DNA of 64,000 bases from an uncultured Prevotellaceae bacterium (GTDB lineage Bacteria > Bacteroidota > Bacteroidia > Bacteroidales > Bacteroidaceae), in NCBI GenBank assembly GCA_946415365.1, contig CAMKSE010000010.1, positions 1-64,000 on the forward strand, in the 5' to 3' direction. The notes beneath the pieces were generated by a model. It saw only the letters and a program-made list of their open reading frames with translations. It was not told the DNA's origin and searched no databases. Shown piece after piece: positions 32,432 through 40,978 of the stretch (position 1 is its first letter; each line of letters starts with the position of its first letter). Both the position numbers and the translations under genes were made by a program.

Positions 32432-33361
32432 ATGGATAGTATTCAAACAACAGGCGGAATTCTGCATCCTAATGACATTGAATTCATCAATAATTGTATT
32501 TGTGAAGTGTTCAATTGTGATGCATCTCAAATAACAGAATTGAAACCACTACAAAAGGGGCTTTCAAACTCAGTTCTGTCATTTAAATTTAATGGTGGCA
32601 AGTATGTTTTCCGTTATCCAGGGTTAGGGTCGGAAATACTTATAGACCGTGGTCGCGAGTCAATTGTGCAAAAGCAAATTGAGGATGCTGGAGTAGATAC
32701 ATCTTTAGTAGCCATGAGTGTGCGATATGGGTGGCGTATCTCACATTTTGTACAGAGTAGACCTTTTAACTATCATGATGTGAATGATATGGTGAGAGGT
32801 ATTATCCAACTCCGCAAACTCCATGCTGTACGTCCTAAAGTTAGATGGGAATTCGATATAAAAGAAAAATGGGAATCTATTCGCGACATGACGCCGGCAG
32901 ATCAATATGGAGAAAACTTTACTCAATTCCTTGAATTTACTGAAATAAAAGAACGAATCTACAAACTGTATGAATTGGCAAAAACAGATGGAATAAAGAA
33001 ATGCCTGACCCATGGCGACTGCCGTGATGAGAATTTCTTGATTAATGACCATGAGATACATCTCATTGATTGGGAATATGCTGGCTATGGTGATCCTGGC
33101 TTTGATATTGGTACATATGTTTGTGGTGGTGATCATACAGAGGAAGAAGTTGATAGAATACTTTTTACTTACTTTGGCCGTAAACCTTTAATCAAAGAAC
33201 AACGCCATTTTTATGCATACATTGCAATTTCAGGTTTCTTCTATATGCATTGGACTATGTATAAAGAATCTCAAGGACAGGAAATAGGTTACTTGAAACC
33301 GCTATGGTACCATTTTGCCAAAGAGTTTAGCAAAAAAGCACTTCCATTGTATAACGAATAA
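32432..33361 (+). CDS. Choline/ethanolamine-kinase-like phosphotransferase (LicA-like)
   Basis: A 309-residue kinase of the APH/choline kinase fold. The nucleotide-binding lobe has LQKGLSNSVLSFKFNGGKYVFRYPG; catalytic and metal motifs are LTHGDCRDENFLI and IHLIDWEYAGYGDPGFDIG. LicA phosphorylates choline as the first step of phosphocholine decoration of surface glycans. Here it stands before a LicC-like and, two genes later, a LicD gene, as in known lic operons, and a BCCT-type transporter lies in the same locus. Another small alcohol as substrate is possible. Confidence 0.82.
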   Translation: MDSIQTTGGILHPNDIEFINNCICEVFNCDASQITELKPLQKGLSNSVLSFKFNGGKYVFRYPGLGSEILIDRGRESIVQKQIEDAGVDTSLVAMSVRYGWRISHFVQSRPFNYHDVNDMVRGIIQLRKLHAVRPKVRWEFDIKEKWESIRDMTPADQYGENFTQFLEFTEIKERIYKLYELAKTDGIKKCLTHGDCRDENFLINDHEIHLIDWEYAGYGDPGFDIGTYVCGGDHTEEEVDRILFTYFGRKPLIKEQRHFYAYIAISGFFYMHWTMYKESQGQEIGYLKPLWYHFAKEFSKKALPLYNE

Positions 33362-33373
33362 AAGACTATAACG

Positions 33374-34093
33374 ATGACATATATTATTTTATCAGCAGGT
33401 AAGGGTGCTAAGTTACAGCCCCTGACTTTGAATCATCCAAAATCCTTGTATAAACTGGATGACAAAACCACCGTCTTGCAGCGTCAGGTGCGTAAAATTA
33501 GAAAGTATGACGCAGAAGCAGAGATAGTGGTTGTGGTTGGCTATATGTACAATCAGATTCAAAGGGAACTAGAAGATGACAATGTGAAGTTTGTACACAA
33601 TCCATTCTATTCAGTTACCAGTTCCATGGGGTCTCTTTGGTTTGCTAAGGATTTCTTGCAGCGAGAGAATGTGACCATTATCAATGGTGATATTGTTGCA
33701 AGTGATAAACTGATGCAGGATGTAGTAAGTCTGCACACAGATTATCCATATGTGCTGTTTGACAGCACACACAAAGATGCCAACAAGTACAATGTTCAGG
33801 TTCAAGGCGACTTAGTTTGCGTGATGAGTAAGAACCTCACGGAGTACGAGGGTAATTATGCCAGCATAACTAAACTGGATGCAGTATCTTCTCGTTTTCT
33901 TCTGGAACAGTTGAACCAGATGGTTAACGAAGAGATGTACAACTTGTTCTTTGAAGATGCTTTGGTACAAATGATCTTCCAGAAGAACTTTGAGTTGTAT
34001 TTCAAAGATATCAAGGAATACAGATGGACAGAGGTTGACTGCGTAGATGATCTGCTGAAAGCTCGTCAGATTCAATTAGAAAGCGTAAAGTAA
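33374..34093 (+). CDS. NTP transferase, LicC-like (phosphocholine cytidylyltransferase candidate)
   Basis: A 239-residue nucleotidyltransferase with the glycosyl-nucleotidyl fold: YIILSAGKGAKLQPLTLNHPKSLYKL at the start and VTIINGDIVASDKL near 98-110. LicC makes CDP-choline from phosphocholine and CTP. The position 12 bases after the LicA-like gene supports that substrate. The G-K-G-A-K-L sequence differs slightly from the usual G-x-G-S/T-R-L, so the Arg that contacts the nucleotide is replaced by Lys. The product could alternatively be another CDP- or UDP-activated compound. Confidence 0.78.
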   Translation: MTYIILSAGKGAKLQPLTLNHPKSLYKLDDKTTVLQRQVRKIRKYDAEAEIVVVVGYMYNQIQRELEDDNVKFVHNPFYSVTSSMGSLWFAKDFLQRENVTIINGDIVASDKLMQDVVSLHTDYPYVLFDSTHKDANKYNVQVQGDLVCVMSKNLTEYEGNYASITKLDAVSSRFLLEQLNQMVNEEMYNLFFEDALVQMIFQKNFELYFKDIKEYRWTEVDCVDDLLKARQIQLESVK

Positions 34094-34104
34094 GAACGAA
34101 GAGC

Positions 34105-34842
34105 ATGAATTACGTTATTGTTGTAGCCGGAGGCGTAGGCAGCCGCTTGGGAGCTAAAGTCCCTAAGCAGTTTGTGGAGGTGCTTGGGAAGCCTATTATT
34201 GCTTATACCATGGAGCATTTCCAGAACCATCCAGAAATTGATGGCATTGAATTGGTCTGTGTTGACGGATTCCAAGACCATTTGAAGGGAATTGTTGAAA
34301 AGTATGGAATATCGAAAGTAATCAAGATAGTTAAAGGTGGTTCTGAGTACGAACGTTCTATAATGAATGGTGTTGCAGGTCTTGATGATATAGCTAAACC
34401 TGATGATGTGGTAATGATTCATTGGTCAGCCTCTCCTTTTCTTTCAAAAGAGATGATAACAGACAACATACGAGTCTGCAAGGAGAAAGGGAATGCCATC
34501 ACAGCCAGTTATTCATATCTTCTCTATGGTACAAATGATGGAGATTGTGCCAAGAAGAATATCAATCGCGATACCTTTATGACCCTGTCAGCCCCTCAAA
34601 GCTTTCTATACAAAGTGATAACTGATATCTACAAACAGGTTGAGGAGAAAAATATGTTTGATTATGTAGAGGCTCATACCCCAGCTTTTATGGAAGAATT
34701 AGGTATTCCAATCTACTTTTCAAAGGGGAGTCATTCCAACATTAAGATAACCGAAAAAGAAGATGTTGAAATGTTCCTTGGTTATCAGTTGGCCAAGAGG
34801 TATAATGAAGAGAATAAAGTGCAATGTTCTAAACCTTATTGA
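34105..34842 (+). CDS. IspD/TarI-like cytidylyltransferase with altered active-site motif
   Basis: A 245-residue protein with the CTP-binding AGGVGSRLGAKVPKQF signature (8-23) of IspD and TarI, which form CDP-methylerythritol or CDP-ribitol. The usual H-D-A-x-R-P motif reads H-W-S-A-S-P (about 109-114), so an acidic and a basic residue are lost. Given the setting (SDR, CDP-glycerol-type transferase, LicD) a CDP-polyol for the surface polymer is more likely than isoprenoid synthesis. Its second half is also present as a relic at 32028-32423. Confidence 0.8.
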   Translation: MNYVIVVAGGVGSRLGAKVPKQFVEVLGKPIIAYTMEHFQNHPEIDGIELVCVDGFQDHLKGIVEKYGISKVIKIVKGGSEYERSIMNGVAGLDDIAKPDDVVMIHWSASPFLSKEMITDNIRVCKEKGNAITASYSYLLYGTNDGDCAKKNINRDTFMTLSAPQSFLYKVITDIYKQVEEKNMFDYVEAHTPAFMEELGIPIYFSKGSHSNIKITEKEDVEMFLGYQLAKRYNEENKVQCSKPY

Positions 34843-34911
34843 AATTCACAATTTGACACAATTATTTGTTTGTTATTCCTGGTTGATATATATATTAAAT
34901 TATAAAAGAAA

Positions 34912-35844
34912 ATGAGAAGTATAAAAGAAATTGCCAAACGGAGTAGAGTTTTTTCCAAGTTCCAGGTATTTATGCAAAAATTAATAGGTGTAAATAATCT
35001 GCATAAAGAAATAGAAACACTACAGTATTTTCTTAATGCCATCCACTCCCCCTCGGATTTACAAACAACAAAAGATCCAGATTTGCGTATTTTACAACTC
35101 TGTGATGTACAGTTATTAAGAATTGTTACAAAAATATGTGATGCAAATAATCTTACATATTGGCTCGCTTATGGTACTTTGTTGGGAAGTGTAAGGCATA
35201 GAGGATTTATCCCTTGGGACGATGATATGGATATAGAAATGCCAAGAAGTGATTATGATAAGGCACTAGTTGTTTTACGTGATGCTTTAGAACCGATAGG
35301 ACTTTCATTATATGACAATGGCAATAATATCGGGGTAGGATACAAGCATTCAGAAACTGGAATTTGGCTTGATTTATTTGCAGATGACGAGTATTATGCT
35401 GATTCTTTTGATGAGGCTTTTTCACATTTAAATAGTGCAATGCCACGTTATCGTAAGGTTTATAGAAGAAATCAAAAGATTGCAACAACAGACTGGAAAG
35501 CGGAAACGCGAAAAAGAATAATAGGAGAGGGGAAGGGTACCCATGCTTATTTGTATTTTCAACCAGAGTTCGCTTATTTGAAGGAAATAATACGACCCAA
35601 GGATATTGTTATTCCATTGAGTAAAAGAGAATATGAGGGTTATTTGTTTAATGCCCCTAATGACGTAGATGCATACTTGCGAGGCGTTTATGGCAATAAT
35701 TATATGGGATTTCCACGTAAAGATATATTGCATCATGATCTGGGGCGAGGACCTTTATCTACTTGGGCAAAAAGATGTGGTATAGATATGAATCAGGTGC
35801 TTTCATATCTAACAAAAATGGCAGACTTGGATTATTCTATATGA
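34912..35844 (+). CDS. LicD-family phosphotransferase
   Basis: A 310-residue protein. The LicD hallmark is clear: YWLAYGTLLGSVRHRGFIPW followed by DDDMDIEMPRSDYD, with GTLLG binding the nucleotide and the DDD-D acidic set binding metal. LicD enzymes move phosphocholine (or other CDP-linked groups such as ribitol phosphate) from the CDP donor to a glycan. It probably uses the CDP-compound made by the LicC-like or IspD-like enzyme directly upstream. A fragment of a second licD lies at 39651-39785. Confidence 0.9.
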   Translation: MRSIKEIAKRSRVFSKFQVFMQKLIGVNNLHKEIETLQYFLNAIHSPSDLQTTKDPDLRILQLCDVQLLRIVTKICDANNLTYWLAYGTLLGSVRHRGFIPWDDDMDIEMPRSDYDKALVVLRDALEPIGLSLYDNGNNIGVGYKHSETGIWLDLFADDEYYADSFDEAFSHLNSAMPRYRKVYRRNQKIATTDWKAETRKRIIGEGKGTHAYLYFQPEFAYLKEIIRPKDIVIPLSKREYEGYLFNAPNDVDAYLRGVYGNNYMGFPRKDILHHDLGRGPLSTWAKRCGIDMNQVLSYLTKMADLDYSI

Positions 35845-35874
35845 TGAGTCACTAGTGAGCCGACTTTATTTATA

Positions 35875-37425
35875 ATGTCTATGGAAGTGTTGTCAAGTAA
35901 TAAGCGTATAGCGAAGAATACAATGTTGTTATATATCAGAACGTTTATTATACTTCTGATATCATTATATACGAGCAGGGTTGTTTTAACTGCGTTGGGT
36001 GTAGATGATTATGGTATATATAATGTGGTCGGTGGTTTCGTGGCTATGTTCTCCTTGTTGTCAGGATCTTTGTCCAATGCAATCAGCAGGTATATCACAT
36101 TTGAACTTGGACGGGATGACAAGGAAAGACTGAAGGAAGTGTTCTCTACCTCCGTTACTGTTCAGATAATCTTGGCCGTCGTTATTATTGTATTGGCAGA
36201 AGTGGCGGGTTTATGGTTCTTGAACGTTAAGATGAACATTCCAGATGGTCGTATGGTAGCAGCAAACTGGGTTTTTCATTGTTCACTTCTTACATTTGCC
36301 ATTAACCTTATAAGTATTCCATATAATGCCTGTATTATAGCGCATGAACGTATGAGTGCCTTCGCATATGTGAGTATATTAGAAGCTTTGTTGAAATTGG
36401 GTGCTGTGCTGCTTTTGTTCGTCATAGGTTTTGACCGTTTAATCATCTATTCTGTATTAATGGTTTTGGTTGCTACGTTGATACGTCTTATTTATGGTTT
36501 TTATTGTGATCATCATTTCAAAGAGTGTCATTATTATTTCAGTTTAAACAAACCGCTTATTAAGGAAATGACTTCCTTGGCGGGTTGGAATATGCTTGGC
36601 TCTGGAGGTTCAATATTGAATTCATACGGAATAAATGTCCTCATGAACTTATTCTTTGGAGTAAAGGTGAATGCAGCACGAGGACTGGCCGTTCAGGTTA
36701 ATTCAGCTGTAACGCAATTCGTTAATAGCTTTACCACGGCAATAAATCCACAAATCATTAAAACATATGCGAAGGGAGAAACAGATTATACAGTTAAACT
36801 TGTTATGATGAGCTCTAAGTATTCTTTCTTCTTAATGTTATTGTTTGCTGTACCTCTTATTGCTGAAACTCCATATATTCTTCAATTATGGTTGAAAAAT
36901 GTGCCAGATTATACTGTGCTCTTTGTTAGATTAACACTAATCATCTCCTTGTTGTCTACTTTGTCGACATCACTTTATACACTGGCTATCGCCACAGGAA
37001 ATATAAGGAAATATCAGATAGTTGTTGGGACACTTAGCCTCTCTTGTTTTTTCTTTACCTATTTGCTTTATAAATTGAATTCACCTGTTGAGGTTGCATA
37101 TTATGTAAGTATTGTGATTAATATAGCTATATTATTTGCAAGATTGTGGATCCTTTCCAATCTTACAGGGATTAGTATTAGGCAGTATTTTAATAAAGTC
37201 GTTTTAAAGACATTGATAGTAGCTATAATCGTTAGCGCGTTATCTTTTGTAAGTCTTCAATTATTTTCTGATTATTCTTTTTCCAATATAGTTATTGTAT
37301 TGTTTTTATGCGTCATTCTAACAGCAGGAATTATTATTACATGTGGTTTAAATCATTCTGAAAGAGAGTATATTTTGTCGATTATAAAAGAAAAGAAAAA
37401 CCATATTATCGGTGGAAATGACTAA
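35875..37425 (+). CDS. Polysaccharide flippase (Wzx / PST family)
   Basis: A 516-residue inner-membrane protein with about 12-14 hydrophobic segments starting at NTMLLYIRTFIILLISLYTS. The pattern of YGIYNVVGGFVAMFSLLSGSLSNAISRY and the long hydrophobic C-terminus are those of O-antigen/capsule repeat-unit flippases. It moves lipid-linked repeat units to the periplasm, where the Wzy protein (40979-42226) would join them. A Wzx/Wzy type assembly is thus predicted. Its end overlaps the next gene by 8 bases. Confidence 0.9.
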   Translation: MSMEVLSSNKRIAKNTMLLYIRTFIILLISLYTSRVVLTALGVDDYGIYNVVGGFVAMFSLLSGSLSNAISRYITFELGRDDKERLKEVFSTSVTVQIILAVVIIVLAEVAGLWFLNVKMNIPDGRMVAANWVFHCSLLTFAINLISIPYNACIIAHERMSAFAYVSILEALLKLGAVLLLFVIGFDRLIIYSVLMVLVATLIRLIYGFYCDHHFKECHYYFSLNKPLIKEMTSLAGWNMLGSGGSILNSYGINVLMNLFFGVKVNAARGLAVQVNSAVTQFVNSFTTAINPQIIKTYAKGETDYTVKLVMMSSKYSFFLMLLFAVPLIAETPYILQLWLKNVPDYTVLFVRLTLIISLLSTLSTSLYTLAIATGNIRKYQIVVGTLSLSCFFFTYLLYKLNSPVEVAYYVSIVINIAILFARLWILSNLTGISIRQYFNKVVLKTLIVAIIVSALSFVSLQLFSDYSFSNIVIVLFLCVILTAGIIITCGLNHSEREYILSIIKEKKNHIIGGND

Positions 37426-38758
37426 AGTTATTACATATGGGACTTACGACCTATTGCACCAAGGACATATTAACTTGTTGCGACGGGCAAAAGAGCTTGG
37501 TGACTATCTGATAGTAGGTGTTACCAGTGATAGTTTTGACCGTGGTCGTGGAAAACTGAACGTACGCAACAACGTATTGGAGCGCGTTGAAGCGGTAAAG
37601 AAAACCGGTTATGCAGATGAGGTTATCATAGAAGACTATCTGGGTCAGAAAATTGATGATATTCAAAAGTATGATGTTGATATTTTTGCCATTGGCAGTG
37701 ATTGGGTAGGGAAATTTGACTATCTGAATGAGTATTGTAAGGTTGTATATCTTCCCAGAACAGAAGGAATATCTTCTACAATGCTGCGGGCTGAGAGTCA
37801 GGATACATACAAAATAGGAGTTATTGGTAGTGGTCGTATTGCCAACCGTTTTATGCCTGAAACCAAGGTTGTGAATGGCGCAAATGTGGTGGCGGTATTA
37901 AATCCTGATTTTTCAGAGGCAGAACAGTTTGCTCAGAAGTTTGGAATCGAAGCATATACGGAGTTTGATGCATTTATTGAGAAAGTTGACGCCGTGTACA
38001 TTGCTTCACCTCACTTGACCCATCACGCTTACACAAAGCGAAGTTTATTGGAAGGTAAGCATGTCCTCTGTGAAATACCATTCACACTCAATAAGGATGA
38101 GGCTCTGGAACTTTACCATTTGGCAGAAGAAAAGAACCTCGTGTTGATGGATGCTAGCAAGACCGCTTACTGTCCTGCATTTGGTCATATTGTGACGCTT
38201 ATTAAGAGCGGTATAATTGGAGATGTGGTTGACGTAAAGGCGTCATTAAGTAAGATGGTTGAACCACCGACACGAGAATTGGATGCAGAACAGGCTGGTG
38301 GTGCTATGACTGAACATGCCCCCCTTACTGTAATGGCAATCATTAAACTGCTTGGGTTGGATTGGAAAGATGTTAATTTCCATACTAAACGAGTAGATGG
38401 TGTTGATATTTATACCAAAGGAATTATTAACTATCCACATGCTACATCTTCGTTTACGCTCGGTATTGGGGTGAAGACTGAGGGTAATTTGGTAATTTCA
38501 GGGACAAAGGGCTATGTCTATGTACCTGCCCCGTGGTGGCTGACCAGCTACTTCGAGGTGCGCTACGAAGACCAAACCAAGAACAAGAAATACTTCTATA
38601 GCTATGATGGTGAAGGCTTGCGCTACGAGATTCAGGAGTTCCTATCAATGATTGTGAACGACCGTCGTAGTTGCTATAAATTGCGCAGACGAGAAAGCGT
38701 AGCTATAGCTGAGATAATTGAAAAATACCGTAATGGTGAAAATGTAACTGAAATATGA
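37418..38758 (+). CDS. Fusion of TagD-like cytidylyltransferase and Gfo/Idh/MocA oxidoreductase
   Basis: The start ATG 37418 (MTKVITYGTYDLLHQGH) is preferred over GTG 37412. Residues 1-130 are a glycerol-3-phosphate-cytidylyltransferase-like domain with GTYDLLHQGH and RTEGISSTML, both catalytic signatures. Residues about 133-446 form an NAD(P)-dependent Gfo/Idh/MocA oxidoreductase (IGVIGSGRIANRFMPE, then EIPFTLNKDEA instead of the usual E-K-P). The fusion should make a CDP-activated small polyol and also reduce or oxidise its precursor. This fits the CDP-glycerol-type transferase two genes on. Confidence 0.87.
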   Translation: MTKVITYGTYDLLHQGHINLLRRAKELGDYLIVGVTSDSFDRGRGKLNVRNNVLERVEAVKKTGYADEVIIEDYLGQKIDDIQKYDVDIFAIGSDWVGKFDYLNEYCKVVYLPRTEGISSTMLRAESQDTYKIGVIGSGRIANRFMPETKVVNGANVVAVLNPDFSEAEQFAQKFGIEAYTEFDAFIEKVDAVYIASPHLTHHAYTKRSLLEGKHVLCEIPFTLNKDEALELYHLAEEKNLVLMDASKTAYCPAFGHIVTLIKSGIIGDVVDVKASLSKMVEPPTRELDAEQAGGAMTEHAPLTVMAIIKLLGLDWKDVNFHTKRVDGVDIYTKGIINYPHATSSFTLGIGVKTEGNLVISGTKGYVYVPAPWWLTSYFEVRYEDQTKNKKYFYSYDGEGLRYEIQEFLSMIVNDRRSCYKLRRRESVAIAEIIEKYRNGENVTEI

Positions 38759-38833
38759 ACTATAGTGTAAACCGAATTCAGGGAACTTGTTCTATGCTGA
38801 GGTGCAGCCTATAGTGCAAAAAATACTATTTTT

Positions 38834-39529
38834 ATGAAATATGCTGTCGTAACAGGTGGCACGTCTGGTATGGGGCTGGGCGTAGCTAAAATGTTGGTGG
38901 AAAAGGGTTATTATGTATTTACTACATACGTAGGCACGGTGTTTACCGAAATAATTGATAACTATGAGGCTCATTTGGTTGACCAGGCCAAAAGAGAAGA
39001 GGTTTATGCTTTTATTAACTACGTGAAATCAAAAACAGATCATCTTGATTGTTTGGTTTGTAATGCAGGTATGAGCATCCGTAAATCATTTACTGAGACT
39101 ACAGATGCAGATTGGGACAAACAAATGGAGGTGGCAGTGAACTCCCATTACATAATGGTAAGAGAGTTCTTCCCAATTATTCCGGTAGGTAGTAGAATCC
39201 TCTTTACTGGTTCACAAATGGCTGTTCATCCACATGCTACTGTTCTTTCATACGGTGTGACTAAATCTGCTGTATGTGCTTTGGCAAAGAACCTTGTCAA
39301 GGAGTTTGAAGGCACGGGAACAACTGTAAATGCGATTATTCCTGGATTTGTTGCCACTCCTTGGCAGAATGAAAAGCCGGAGGAAATCAAACAGAATATT
39401 TACAAAAAAACAGCAATTCATCGTTTTGCTACTATTGATGAGATTGTTGATGCTTTCCGTTTCTGTATAGACAATCCGTTTGTTAACGGAAGTCTTATTG
39501 AAGTTAATGGCGGGTATTGCTATAAATAA
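38834..39529 (+). CDS. Short-chain dehydrogenase/reductase
   Basis: A 231-residue SDR: cofactor motif TGGTSGMGLG at 7-16, NAG motif CNAGMS, catalytic Ser (TGSQMA) and Tyr-x3-Lys (SYGVTKSA), and a C-terminal NGSLIEVNGGY. With an IspD-like protein nearby it recalls the two halves of the Haemophilus Acs1/Bcs1 enzyme, which reduces ribulose 5-phosphate and forms CDP-ribitol. A polyol-phosphate precursor reductase is therefore the likeliest role, but general sugar reduction is not excluded. Most of the gap after it holds only a licD fragment. Confidence 0.85.
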   Translation: MKYAVVTGGTSGMGLGVAKMLVEKGYYVFTTYVGTVFTEIIDNYEAHLVDQAKREEVYAFINYVKSKTDHLDCLVCNAGMSIRKSFTETTDADWDKQMEVAVNSHYIMVREFFPIIPVGSRILFTGSQMAVHPHATVLSYGVTKSAVCALAKNLVKEFEGTGTTVNAIIPGFVATPWQNEKPEEIKQNIYKKTAIHRFATIDEIVDAFRFCIDNPFVNGSLIEVNGGYCYK

Positions 39530-39650
39530 TGTAAATGGATCAATTTAAGTTTTATAGCATTATTAACACTTAGGGGATGCGGATAATCGAAGTTTTTATT
39601 ACATGGGAGACACCTCGTGTAATTAAACAATAGTACAACCAAATAATCTC

Positions 39651-39785
39651 ATGGAGTGTGATGGACACTTATTCCCCGTACCAACTGACCCAATTAGATA
39701 TTATAATTGTTCATATGGTCAATGGGTAAAGTTGCCCAAAGAAGAAGGAAGGAGAAATCATGATGTCAATTGTTTAATTTGGTAA
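39651..39785 (+). pseudogene. C-terminal fragment of a second licD gene
   Basis: A 44-codon frame reads GHLFPVPTDPIRYYNCSYGQ, then WVKLPKEEGRRNHDVN before its stop. F-P-x-P followed by Y-G-x-W-x-x-L-P is the end of LicD proteins. The catalytic part is missing. The rest of the gap 39530-39797 has no gene. Confidence 0.7.
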
Positions 39786-39797
39786 AAACGTTAAAAT

Positions 39798-40964
39798 ATG
39801 AGTATCTTTATATACGGTTTGGTTCTGAAACCATTATCTTTTCTTATTCCAATAAAAAAGAAATGTTGGATTTTTGGATCTGATTATGGGAAAACATATA
39901 GGGAAGGTTCAAAGTATTTATTGGAATATATGTTAAAGAATCATCCTGAATATGATTGTAACTTTATAACTCTTAATCATGATGTGAAGAGAGAATTAGA
40001 TATAAAGCATATTCCTTGCAAAATGAATTTTTCATTAACAGGAATGTGGTTGTTATTGCGCGCAGAGGTTGTAATAACGACTCAAGCTATCGCTGATATC
40101 CAACTTGTTTATAAAAAAAAAGGACGTAGGTATATTTTTTTAAGTCATGGACAACCATACAAAGTTGCGTTTAGGGCTGTTCCAAATGTTTATTGGAATA
40201 AATTGCGATCCAATAATAATAAATTAATAGAAGTTTTAATTCGTTATTTTACATTAGGCTACCATTATTCAGAATCCGAATTTTTTACATCTACATCTGA
40301 GTTCTTAGTAGAATTTAATAGATTATATTATGGAAAGAATTCCGATATTCGCATACTTGGCATGCCACGAAATGATGCTTTGTTTCAAAATGATCGGATG
40401 AAACAGGAGAAATGGATTGACGGAACTGAGGGAAAGTTTGTAATTACATATATGCCCACTCATCGCAAGTATGGGCAGGGTGAATTGTCGCCGTCGCCTT
40501 TTATCGAAAAAGAGGAATATCAGAATTGGATGCGTGAGAATAATGTAGTCCTTTTAGTAAAGCAGCATCCTAATATGTTACCGCAGTTGAAGAATGTCAA
40601 ACAGACAGAAGTAATCCGTGACATTACATGTGACTGCTTAGATCCACAAGTATGCTTGTTTCATACAGATGTGCTTGTTACTGATTTCTCCAGTGTATGG
40701 CTGGACTATCTACTTTTGAGAAGGCCAGTCCTATTCTATATTTATGATGATTTTGAGCATAGTGATACTGGTCGCCTTTATGATATTCGTGAGGATCCTC
40801 CAGGACATTTCTGTAAGACAGAAGATGAGTTGTTCCAACTTATAAAGAAAACAAGGGAGGATTATGATTCGATGCGTCCTTCAGAACATATTGTTTCTAA
40901 ATACCATAAGTATGTGGATGGGAACTCGTGTGAGAGATATTTTAATGAAATTGTTAATGGCTAA
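39798..40964 (+). CDS. CDP-glycerol glycerophosphotransferase-like enzyme (TagB/TagF family)
   Basis: A 388-residue cytoplasmic, membrane-associated transferase. Family signatures: KCWIFGSDYGKTYREGSKYL near the start, THRKYGQGELSP, VKQHPNM, and TDFSSVWLDYLLLRRPVLFY near 295-315. TagB/TagF/TarL enzymes add glycerol- or ribitol-phosphate units from CDP donors in teichoic acid synthesis. In a Gram-negative locus it suggests a polyol phosphate in the repeat unit. The donor should come from the TagD-like fusion or the IspD-like enzyme. Confidence 0.9.
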   Translation: MSIFIYGLVLKPLSFLIPIKKKCWIFGSDYGKTYREGSKYLLEYMLKNHPEYDCNFITLNHDVKRELDIKHIPCKMNFSLTGMWLLLRAEVVITTQAIADIQLVYKKKGRRYIFLSHGQPYKVAFRAVPNVYWNKLRSNNNKLIEVLIRYFTLGYHYSESEFFTSTSEFLVEFNRLYYGKNSDIRILGMPRNDALFQNDRMKQEKWIDGTEGKFVITYMPTHRKYGQGELSPSPFIEKEEYQNWMRENNVVLLVKQHPNMLPQLKNVKQTEVIRDITCDCLDPQVCLFHTDVLVTDFSSVWLDYLLLRRPVLFYIYDDFEHSDTGRLYDIREDPPGHFCKTEDELFQLIKKTREDYDSMRPSEHIVSKYHKYVDGNSCERYFNEIVNG

Positions 40965-40978
40965 ATATATATTAATAG

